Below are positions 1 through 5,960 of a DNA stretch of 5,960 bases, one piece after another. The notes below the pieces were generated by a model, which was given only the letters and a program-made list of their open reading frames with translations, searched no databases and was not told the DNA's origin. The position numbers and the translations under genes are program-made. Source of the stretch: Chlamydiota bacterium (GTDB lineage: Bacteria; Chlamydiota; Chlamydiia; Chlamydiales; JAJFMB01); the NCBI GenBank assembly GCA_021772355.1, contig JAJFMB010000126.1:1-5960 (forward strand), written 5' to 3'. Positions within the stretch are counted from its first letter, which is position 1. Each line of letters begins with the position of its first letter.

Positions 1-399
1 TTCATTAAACACTTTCGGAGTCATCACACTGGCACCGGTCGTGCTTAGTCCTGATGCTGCTTCAAAGTACGCTTGCACAGGATTCGTCAAAGTCCCGCTA
101 AAAAAAAAGGGAAGCGAGGCAATGGCCGGGGTTAAAAACCATATAATGACAACAGCTGCTAAACCTTCGCGGCGATACAAATGCCCAGTTGAGTGACGTC
201 CAAAAAAATAACAAAGAGCCGCAAGTCCGAGGCAAAACGCAATGGAGTCAAGAAAATAGACCGTACTGTGCGGTTGAGGGTGATCACCCGGATCAGCCAA
301 AAATTGAAAATAAAGCGCAATCCCCAGAGGAATCAGCATTGCTCCTGCAAAACCTAACAAATACAAGCTTAAAATTTTGCATATATCACGGTAATACAT
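1..399 (-). CDS. trkH: TrkH-type potassium channel subunit, N-terminal part (runs off left edge)
   Basis: This is the membrane subunit of the Trk potassium uptake system, which moves K+ across the inner membrane and is gated by the RCK protein TrkA. Reading the minus strand from the ATG at 399 gives 133 codons without a stop, up to the window edge. The protein begins MYYRDICKILSLY. Hydrophobic segments lie at about residues 10-34, 50-67 and 80-100. After them comes a pore-loop motif, YFEAASGLSTTGASVM (111-126). Its TTGAS, with Gly122, matches the first of the four selectivity-filter loops of the TrkH/TrkG/KtrB superfamily. Full-length family members have about 480 residues, so roughly a quarter is present. 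An in-frame TAG at 420-418 lies upstream of the ATG and fixes the start. Only a weak GGA precedes it, so translation may depend on trkA. It lies 72 bases after trkA on the same strand, probably in the same operon. Assignment to the family is firm; TrkH rather than KtrB is inferred from the partner TrkA. Confidence 0.9.
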   Translation of the reverse strand, partial: MYYRDICKILSLYLLGFAGAMLIPLGIALYFQFLADPGDHPQPHSTVYFLDSIAFCLGLAALCYFFGRHSTGHLYRREGLAAVVIIWFLTPAIASLPFFFSGTLTNPVQAYFEAASGLSTTGASVMTPKVFNE

Positions 400-441
400 A
401 AGGCTATCCGGAAATTGCTATTTGTTCACGTTTTAAACATC

Positions 442-489
442 TTTGAGAAGATGAACTTATAGGTATTTTCATTAAAAAATCTTCTCAAA
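442..489 (-). promoter_or_regulatory. Perfect 11-bp inverted repeat at the trkA/trkH junction
   Basis: TTTGAGAAGAT at 442-452 is the exact reverse complement of ATCTTCTCAAA at 479-489, with 26 bases between them. One arm is the end of trkA, encoding the final residues FEKI. The other lies in the gap before trkH, so the trkA stop codon sits in the loop. In the minus-strand transcript this would form an 11-bp stem. No run of T follows the stem on either strand, so it does not look like an intrinsic terminator. A role in RNA processing, in stabilising the trkA message or in tuning trkH expression is inferred only. Confidence 0.6.
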
Positions 490-1815
490 TTCATGCACAT
501 GTTTTGGGTTAGCGATGACGATCACAGTATCTCCTGGGGATATAATCCGATCACCGTTAGCAACCATAATGCGTCCGCGGTTTTGAATCATCGCAATGAG
601 TACATCTTTAGGAAGTAAAGGTCCGAGTTCTGATAGAGGAATCCCCACTACTTTAGCATCTTGAGACACGGAAATCTCCATCACTTCAGCTTGATTTTCA
701 TGAAGAGAAACTAAAGAAGTGACGGTTCCTGCAAAAATTTGTGACATAATGTGATCCGCAACACTAATTCGTGGGGAAACAGAATGGTTAATTCCCAAGC
801 GGTATACCATCGGAACATAGCTCGGATTTGAAATAACAGCAACAACATCGCCACTGCCTGCTTCCTTAGCTAATAGAGCTCCCATTACATTCAATTCATC
901 ACTTCCGGTACACGAGACAAAAACATCCGACTGTCCAACTTTTTCCGATTGGAGAAAATCAAAATCGGTCGCATCGTGGTTAATTATTGTGCATTGCGGT
1001 AGTTGTTCGGCTAACCGACAGCACACATCATAATTCTTCTCGATTAGTCGTACATTTATTTGACGATGTTCGAGCATTTTCGCCAAATTTTGACCAACTG
1101 CAGAACCGCCAAAAATCACTGCGGAGTTAGTTGTTTTCTGCTTCAAACCTAAAAAGTGATGCACTTCGGTGATAGCATCGGTCTGACCAATAAAAGTCAC
1201 CTCATCTCCTGACAAAATTACATCCTCACCATGAGGAAAAATCACCTTTCTCCCCTCTCGTAATATCAAGCCTATCATGACCCCTTCAGGAAGACCCAAA
1301 TCACTTAATGCGATATTTTCCTTACGCCAATTTGGAGGAACCGATAGCGTACGCAACTGGACGGCGCCATGTGCAAAGTTTTCAATTGCAATAGAGCCTG
1401 GACTTAACATGTATTTCATAATTTCATTCGACACGAGAAGATCCGGACCGATAAAATGATCAACATCGAAAATATGAGCAAAATCTAATCGAGTTCGATT
1501 CAAATAACGATTATCTCGTACGCGCGCAATTGTGCGGGGATACCCCAACTGCTTAGCAATAGAGCAAGCAACAAGGTTTGTCTCATCATCGCTAGTTAAG
1601 GCAATCAAAAGATTTGGGGACAGCTCCAACAAATCCTCTAGAAGCTGCCAATCTGTGCCTAAGCCTTGACGAATTGCCACATCCATTGTCCAAGAAGCTT
1701 CTTCTAACTGCTTGCGATCCTTATCAATTAAAATAATATTATGCTGCTCTTTGGATAAAATGGATGCGATGTACCGCCCAATCGATCCCGCGCCTACAAT
1801 AACAATCGTAATCAT
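472..1815 (-). CDS. trkA: TrkA, Trk system potassium uptake regulatory protein (two RCK modules)
   Basis: This is the cytoplasmic nucleotide-binding subunit that assembles as a ring under TrkH and gates K+ uptake in response to bound nucleotide (NAD(H) and ATP/ADP are known ligands in the family). The 447 residues match the usual length (about 450-460) and the duplicated layout. The first RCK_N Rossmann domain covers about 1-120, with GAGSIG (8-13) and the acidic end of the second strand in IDKD (Asp31). RCK_C follows at about 140-225 and ends with the typical LSGDEVTFIG (201-210). The second RCK_N is at about 230-350, with GGSAVG (236-241) and Glu259. The second RCK_C occupies the last 80 or so residues and closes with ISPGDTVIVIA. 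Both glycine motifs look intact, so both sites probably bind nucleotide. The start is the ATG at 1815, which puts the first beta strand at residues 3-7 as expected. No strong Shine-Dalgarno precedes it, only AAAG. It heads the trkA-trkH unit and is divergent from the RHS gene. Confidence 0.96.
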   Translation of the reverse strand: MITIVIVGAGSIGRYIASILSKEQHNIILIDKDRKQLEEASWTMDVAIRQGLGTDWQLLEDLLELSPNLLIALTSDDETNLVACSIAKQLGYPRTIARVRDNRYLNRTRLDFAHIFDVDHFIGPDLLVSNEIMKYMLSPGSIAIENFAHGAVQLRTLSVPPNWRKENIALSDLGLPEGVMIGLILREGRKVIFPHGEDVILSGDEVTFIGQTDAITEVHHFLGLKQKTTNSAVIFGGSAVGQNLAKMLEHRQINVRLIEKNYDVCCRLAEQLPQCTIINHDATDFDFLQSEKVGQSDVFVSCTGSDELNVMGALLAKEAGSGDVVAVISNPSYVPMVYRLGINHSVSPRISVADHIMSQIFAGTVTSLVSLHENQAEVMEISVSQDAKVVGIPLSELGPLLPKDVLIAMIQNRGRIMVANGDRIISPGDTVIVIANPKHVHEFEKIF

Positions 1816-1832
1816 ACAACTTTGAAATTAAA

Positions 1833-1861
1833 ATTAGTCGTTCTCACACTATCAGATTCAA
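1833..1861 (-). promoter_or_regulatory. Candidate sigma-70-like promoter for trkA-trkH
   Basis: Read on the minus strand, TTGAAT (1861-1856) is followed after 17 bases by ACTAAT (1838-1833). Each hexamer matches four of six consensus positions. Transcription would begin near 1826, giving a very short leader of about 10 bases before the trkA ATG. The spacing is ideal but the hexamers are weak and the surroundings AT-rich, so a chance match is quite possible. Confidence 0.3.
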
Positions 1862-1996
1862 CAAAAAGGATGAAGTATTTAGTTTAAGAACCTCTGATCA
1901 TGAGCTGTTTTTCTTTACCAACCACAAAAAAACAACACGTCTTTACCGATAAAAATAGCTGTGCTCAATATCATGGTAAATTATTTTTTTGATTGT

Positions 1997-2025
1997 TTGT
2001 ATTTTTATTCGTAAATCGTTATTAT
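1997..2025 (+). promoter_or_regulatory. Candidate sigma-70-like promoter for the RHS gene
   Basis: TTGTAT (1997-2002) and TATTAT (2020-2025) are separated by 17 bases. The -10 box matches five of six consensus positions and the -35 box three of six. Transcription would start near 2032, giving a leader of about 30 bases that includes the ribosome binding site. The position is sensible, but the region is so AT-rich that such matches arise easily. Confidence 0.4.
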
Positions 2026-2050
2026 TCAATATTTAGTTCAGATTATCCAA

Positions 2051-2058
2051 AAGGTGGG
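2051..2058 (+). promoter_or_regulatory. Ribosome binding site of the RHS gene
   Basis: AAGGTGGG lies immediately before the ATG at 2061. AGGTG (2052-2056) can pair with the AGGTGAT side of the usual anti-Shine-Dalgarno complement, which explains its closeness to the start. The next in-frame codon upstream that matters is a TAG at 2034-2036, so no earlier start is available. Together these fix the start. Confidence 0.7.
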
Positions 2059-2060
2059 AT

Positions 2061-2111
2061 ATGAAAAGGTTTTTCTTTGCTTTTATACTGTTAAGTACAC
2101 TCTGTTATGCA
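2061..2111 (+). other. Sec signal peptide of the RHS protein
   Basis: The first 17 codons encode a basic start (MKR), an uninterrupted hydrophobic core at residues 4-14 and the cleavage context CYA followed by ES. Alanine at -1 and a small residue at -3 fit signal peptidase I. Cys15 could suggest a lipoprotein, but STLC is not a good lipobox. The signal implies export across the inner membrane; further passage out of the cell is not shown. Confidence 0.8.
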
Positions 2112-5100
2112 GAATCTAACAAAGAAGAATTACAGGAAGGTTTAGCCTGTCCCTACATCTATCATTCAGTCAACGTGATCACAGGAGAGTACTGTGAGTC
2201 GGAGGTGGACTGTGTGCTACGCAATGCGTTTCCACTCCCTTTAAAACGCTCTTTCGACCACGCTACCTGGTCCTTTAACCAACCTAATTTTTTAAATAAC
2301 TTGGATGATTCTTGCGATGTCATCAAAGGCTCTCACCATAAACTTATTTTCAAATACGACAGCAAAGATCGACTAAAAACGGTTAAAGTAAAAAATGAAG
2401 ATAAATCAGCGACCTATGGATGGATGGAGTTCAACTACAAGAAACTTCCCCTTACTGACATTAAAGTGTGTGATGTAGAAACCCACGATGGCCAAAACGT
2501 GCGGTATATCTATCACAAAGATGAACAAGGTCGACATGGCAATTCCTTTCTAATTGATAGTGTCATTCCCTCCAATGGTCCTTCTCGCGAGTATACGTAT
2601 TGCGCTCATCCTACTGAAAGAAAGATGTTGATTGAAGAGCGTCGTCTTCCTGAGGGACGTCTTCTCATCAATGAATACTATGACGGCGATGCGCGTTCTA
2701 AAACAGCAGGGAAAGTGAAACAGCAATTAGCTCCGGCAGGATTAGATGGGAGTACCGTTGTCACCACACGCTATGTCTATGGCGATCACTATACCGAAGT
2801 GTATGACGCTCTGAATCACAAAATGATCTATCGTTTTTCTGATGCGAAGCAATTAACTGCAATCGAGTCTTACAAAGAAGACGCTCTCTATCGTACTGAG
2901 CGTTTCTATTGGCAACAGGGAAAAAACGACATAAAACCCCTCCTCACCAGCAAAGTTCTTGAGGATGGTTGTGGAAACGTTGAACGTTGTACCGCCTATA
3001 CCTACAACAAACATGGAAAGGTTGTACGCGAAACGCTCTATGGTAATCTATCCGGCAAAGAAATCTCTCCGATTACTATCGATGACAAAGGCCTTCCTTC
3101 CCATAGTGATTGTGAATCATTCAGTAAGTGGTTTGTTTACAACGACGACATACACAATCAATTAACTGCTGAAGGGGACGATAGTGGAGCAATTACTTAT
3201 TATCTCTACAATAAGAGGACGAAACTTCTAACAGGAAAACTGCTAGGAACTACCAACCACATCCGCATCCGCGAATTTTATCACTATGATAAACACGGAT
3301 TTATGGTTAAAAAAGTGATCGATAACGGCAAAACTCTTGATCCAGATAACTTTGAAGGAGTTACTGAAAGAAAGACCGTTGCTATTTCTCACATTAAGCA
3401 AGAGGGACCCTCCTTTAGCCTTCCCGAATCAATCGATGAATTAGCGTTTAACTTCATGACTGGGAAAGAACAACATTTCCATCGCGTTGTTCTCCACTAC
3501 AACGCCAATGCTCAGGTTGTTCAGGAAGATCACTACGATGCTGATCTCAATTACTTACACTCTCTCTACAAAAGCTACAACGAAAAAGGGCAGCTCGTAT
3601 CCGCAACTGACGCCGAAGGCAATATCTCTCACACTGCTTACGATGCCAATGGAAATATCATAGCCGTCACAACCCCTTCGGAAAATTCAAGCTATCGTTA
3701 CGATCTTATGAACCGTCTGATCGGCGCAGAAAAATGGGATGAAAATCAGTGTCACACTTCTGAACTTTACCAGTATGACCTTGTCGGCAATAAAATCGCT
3801 TCTATCGACACATGCGGCAATACAACTTGTTTCCATTATGACGATCTTAACCGATTGATCCGCATTGACTCTCCACTTGTTTTGGATGGAATCGATACGC
3901 CGACACAACACGCTGTCGCTTATGAGTATGACATTTGCGATCGATGCATCAGCACGACTGACGGAAATGGAGACATCACAAGAAAGCGTTATAATGCGCG
4001 TAATCAGCCTATAGAAACGCTCTTTCCCGATGATACTAAAGAGACTTTTGAGTACAACCTCAATGGAACGTTAAGAAAAACTACTGATAGAATGGGCTTG
4101 ACCACCCTTTATCAATACGACTACTTGCAACGCACCACATCGGTACGCGTCTACTCTACCGACGGTAAGCTCATCAACTCGAAAAAACTAACGTATAACG
4201 CGTTTAATTTACTCTCAACAACTGATGGAGAAGGAAAAACCACACACATTCATTATAACTGTTTTGGTCAACGCACCGGCATTACCGATGAATACGGCAA
4301 TCTCGTCCATGAAACGCAGTTCGAAATTGATGGAGCAGGACAGATCACCGGAACCAAAATTCGCTACGGCGATCAACCTAATGAATTCACAATTATTCAC
4401 GCCCTTTCTGATGAAAAGAAAAAACCGTCTGAAGTCCGCTATGAAGATGGAGATGGTCACGTACTAAAACAGTTGAAGCAGGAAGCCGCGCCCACCCCCT
4501 TCAAACCCCAAATCAGCTACGACTATGTCAACGACTTAGGACAAAACGCTACGAAAATCTCTACCACTGACGAATTGGGAATCACTACGGTAACAATTCT
4601 CGACGCTCTGGGGAGACCTTCCACAATTTTTACCCAGAATCCTTTTGGACAATTAATCCATGAAAAGCAACTGCGTTATGATGGGAACGGCAATAAAATC
4701 AAAGAAACTCATACTGTCATTACTCCGGAAGAAAGCGCATACGCCCTTACCAATACCTGGGAATATGGATTAAATAACCGTTTAGAAGCAGTGACTGAAG
4801 CTTCCGGTTCGTCAAAACAGCAAATCACTCGTTACTTCTACAACGGCCATGGAAAAATCGATACTATTGTGAAAACCGACGGTATTCAGCTTTTTCACGA
4901 CTACAATACAGGAGGACAGCTCTCACACTTTTACGCCTCAGATGGTTCGTTTGATTACGCCTATGATTACGACTACCAAGGTCATATCACTCATATCCAC
5001 GATCTGTTAAATCACACACACACCTATCGCACCTATGACGCCTTTGGCCAAATGACGCAAGAGCATCTCGGAAATGGATTAGTTCTGAAAAATGAATATG

Positions 5101-5960
5101 ACCTCAACGGAAGACGCACTCAGCAAACATTACCGGATGGATCAATCGTCTCATACGATTATGACGCTGTCTATCTCAGGGCTATACATCGCTATTCCCC
5201 TCGACAAGAGCTTCTCTACAGTCACCACTACACAGACTACAACCTAAAGGGCTATTTAACCTCTGCCCAGTTGATTGGGAGCGCAGGTAAGCTGGAATAT
5301 CAACGCGATGATCAACAGCGAGCAACACACATCTCCACACCATTCTGGTCGGAACACATTTCTGAAAATGGTTATGACTCAAAAGGTAACTTAACTCACC
5401 TCTCTATCGAAGATCCGTTAGGTGTTGATGAAATGGGTTTCTCTTATGATGATCAAAATCAACTCACACATGAAGCAGGCTCTATTGCCAACAACTATGA
5501 GTACGACAACATCCATAATCGTTGCAGCAAAAACGCAGATCAGTACGAGATCGACACTATCAACCAATTGCTTACTACAGATGATGCGCAATACATCTAC
5601 GACAATAATGGAAATATTTCTAAAAAGTTTACTCTCAATCACTCCTTAGACTATCGCTATGACGCCCTCAACCGTTTGACTGATGTTATCAAAGACGATG
5701 ACCTTGCCATACATTATCAATATGATGCATTTGGTCGCAGACTAACCAAAGAGATGCACACGTGGGACACTTCAAAACAGGATTGGATCTCATTACAAAC
5801 CCTGCACTACATCTATGATGACGAGCGGGAAATTGGTGCTGTCGACGCAAAAGGAAATATTGAACAACTACGAATCTTAGGTCTTGGACACGGAGCCGAA
5901 ATCGGAGCTGCGATAGCCCTAGAATTCAACCAAAAGATCTTTATCCCCATTCACGATCAC
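2061..5960 (+). CDS. Exported RHS/YD-repeat protein, possible polymorphic toxin (C-terminus beyond right edge)
   Basis: One open frame of 1300 codons runs unbroken from ATG 2061 to the window edge without reaching a stop. Residues 1-17 form a Sec signal peptide: MKR, a hydrophobic core FFFAFILLSTL, then a likely signal peptidase I cut after CYA. Residues 36-66 (SVNVITGEYCESEVDCV, then PLPLKRSF) resemble the start of many RHS proteins (DUF6531-like: VNVATG, then a D, then LPL and R-[ST]-[YF]). Residues 67-505 are diverged, with scattered YD-like units. From about 506 to 1260 come dense YD repeats such as YDANGNI (527), YDALNRLTD (1200) and YDAFGRR (1221). Residues 1271-1300 (RILGLGHGAEIG... 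ending IPIHDH) match the stretch just before the RHS core. In known RHS proteins the repeats build a hollow shell around a C-terminal effector. Here the core end and effector are not visible, so toxin activity is inferred. Sixteen mature cysteines, 15 of them before residue 735, are unusual. Alternatives are an adhesin or wall-associated RHS protein. Confidence 0.93.
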   Translation, partial: MKRFFFAFILLSTLCYAESNKEELQEGLACPYIYHSVNVITGEYCESEVDCVLRNAFPLPLKRSFDHATWSFNQPNFLNNLDDSCDVIKGSHHKLIFKYDSKDRLKTVKVKNEDKSATYGWMEFNYKKLPLTDIKVCDVETHDGQNVRYIYHKDEQGRHGNSFLIDSVIPSNGPSREYTYCAHPTERKMLIEERRLPEGRLLINEYYDGDARSKTAGKVKQQLAPAGLDGSTVVTTRYVYGDHYTEVYDALNHKMIYRFSDAKQLTAIESYKEDALYRTERFYWQQGKNDIKPLLTSKVLEDGCGNVERCTAYTYNKHGKVVRETLYGNLSGKEISPITIDDKGLPSHSDCESFSKWFVYNDDIHNQLTAEGDDSGAITYYLYNKRTKLLTGKLLGTTNHIRIREFYHYDKHGFMVKKVIDNGKTLDPDNFEGVTERKTVAISHIKQEGPSFSLPESIDELAFNFMTGKEQHFHRVVLHYNANAQVVQEDHYDADLNYLHSLYKSYNEKGQLVSATDAEGNISHTAYDANGNIIAVTTPSENSSYRYDLMNRLIGAEKWDENQCHTSELYQYDLVGNKIASIDTCGNTTCFHYDDLNRLIRIDSPLVLDGIDTPTQHAVAYEYDICDRCISTTDGNGDITRKRYNARNQPIETLFPDDTKETFEYNLNGTLRKTTDRMGLTTLYQYDYLQRTTSVRVYSTDGKLINSKKLTYNAFNLLSTTDGEGKTTHIHYNCFGQRTGITDEYGNLVHETQFEIDGAGQITGTKIRYGDQPNEFTIIHALSDEKKKPSEVRYEDGDGHVLKQLKQEAAPTPFKPQISYDYVNDLGQNATKISTTDELGITTVTILDALGRPSTIFTQNPFGQLIHEKQLRYDGNGNKIKETHTVITPEESAYALTNTWEYGLNNRLEAVTEASGSSKQQITRYFYNGHGKIDTIVKTDGIQLFHDYNTGGQLSHFYASDGSFDYAYDYDYQGHITHIHDLLNHTHTYRTYDAFGQMTQEHLGNGLVLKNEYDLNGRRTQQTLPDGSIVSYDYDAVYLRAIHRYSPRQELLYSHHYTDYNLKGYLTSAQLIGSAGKLEYQRDDQQRATHISTPFWSEHISENGYDSKGNLTHLSIEDPLGVDEMGFSYDDQNQLTHEAGSIANNYEYDNIHNRCSKNADQYEIDTINQLLTTDDAQYIYDNNGNISKKFTLNHSLDYRYDALNRLTDVIKDDDLAIHYQYDAFGRRLTKEMHTWDTSKQDWISLQTLHYIYDDEREIGAVDAKGNIEQLRILGLGHGAEIGAAIALEFNQKIFIPIHDH
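3576..5840 (+). repeat. YD-repeat array within the RHS protein
   Basis: About 28 units of the form Y-[DN]-x-x-[GN]-[NR]-[LIR], mostly about 20 residues apart, are visible here. Clear examples start at Tyr residues 527, 547, 572, 593, 623, 644, 665, 686, 712, 732, 820, 873, 927, 992, 1013, 1105, 1148, 1180, 1200 and 1221. A final unit is at 1252. Many are followed by a T-D-x-x-G-N turn, as in TDAEGN and TDGNGD. The units are diverged at the DNA level, so this is an old protein-level repeat and not a recent tandem duplication. Confidence 0.9.

Larger units (their letters stand above)
1816..2060. other. Divergent intergenic region between trkA and the RHS gene
   Basis: These 245 bases separate the start codons of two divergent genes. 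The stretch is AT-rich, most strongly at 1981-2035. It contains the two candidate promoters and the ribosome binding site listed separately, plus two short imperfect complementarities: 1903-1912 with 1951-1960, and 1914-1920 with 1974-1980. I saw no tRNA, no convincing small ORF, no terminator and no insertion-sequence end. Confidence 0.6.

Noticed and set aside
189..401. 70-codon plus-strand ORF opposite the trkH start
   Set aside because: The opposite strand encodes a convincing TrkH N-terminus with transmembrane segments and filter loop; the plus-strand product is hydrophilic and without recognisable features.
1277..1459. 60-codon plus-strand ORF inside trkA
   Set aside because: It lies wholly within the well-supported trkA coding sequence on the other strand.
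2103..2108. Possible lipoprotein cysteine at residue 15 of the RHS protein
   Set aside because: The preceding residues STL do not make a proper lipobox, and a better signal peptidase I site lies two residues later.
2959..3165. 68-codon plus-strand ORF
   Set aside because: It is an out-of-frame reading within the RHS gene, whose frame is continuous from 2061.
2612..3376. 14-base exact direct repeat TACTGAAAGAAAGA (near 2612 and 3362)
   Set aside because: Both copies encode TERK in unrelated contexts and the flanks do not match; most likely chance in A-rich coding sequence.
4215..4467. Overlapping ORFs on both strands (4215-4460 minus, 4225-4467 plus)
   Set aside because: Both fall inside the RHS frame and show no family features; the YD-repeat frame explains this DNA.
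5418..5649. Overlapping ORFs on both strands (5418-5642 minus, 5422-5649 plus)
   Set aside because: The hydrophobic-looking minus-strand product arises opposite codons for Asp, Asn and Tyr of the YD repeats; it is a shadow.

Overview
The window reads as a fragment of a bacterial chromosome. It is moderately AT-rich, with AT-richest DNA between genes. The two left-hand proteins are a Trk-type potassium uptake pair. The right-hand gene encodes an exported RHS/YD-repeat giant. From general familiarity, this combination and the wording of the TrkH N-terminus resemble environmental (amoeba-associated) Chlamydiae such as the Parachlamydia/Waddlia group. That placement is an impression, not a search result, and other Gram-negative bacteria remain possible.

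Left part (1-1815, minus strand): trkA, a complete 447-residue cytoplasmic regulatory subunit with two RCK modules, is followed 72 bases downstream by the start of trkH, the membrane channel subunit. trkH runs off the left edge after 133 residues, just past its first selectivity-filter loop. The order trkA-trkH on one strand suggests one transcript and one K+ uptake complex. The junction carries a perfect 11-bp inverted repeat that includes the last codons of trkA.

Middle (1816-2060): a 245-base divergent intergenic region. It holds a weak candidate promoter for each side and a clear ribosome binding site for the right-hand gene. No RNA gene or mobile-element end was seen.

Right part (2061-5960, plus strand): one uninterrupted reading frame of 1300 codons, still open at the window edge. 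It has a Sec-type signal peptide, an RHS-family N-terminal motif, a long diverged section, and then about 28 YD repeats from about residue 506 to 1260. It closes with the segment that normally leads into the RHS core. The conserved core end and the variable C-terminal tip, which would decide whether this is a toxin, lie beyond the window. Its base composition gives no clear sign of recent transfer. The trk pair looks like housekeeping and the RHS gene like accessory content; no functional link between them is evident.
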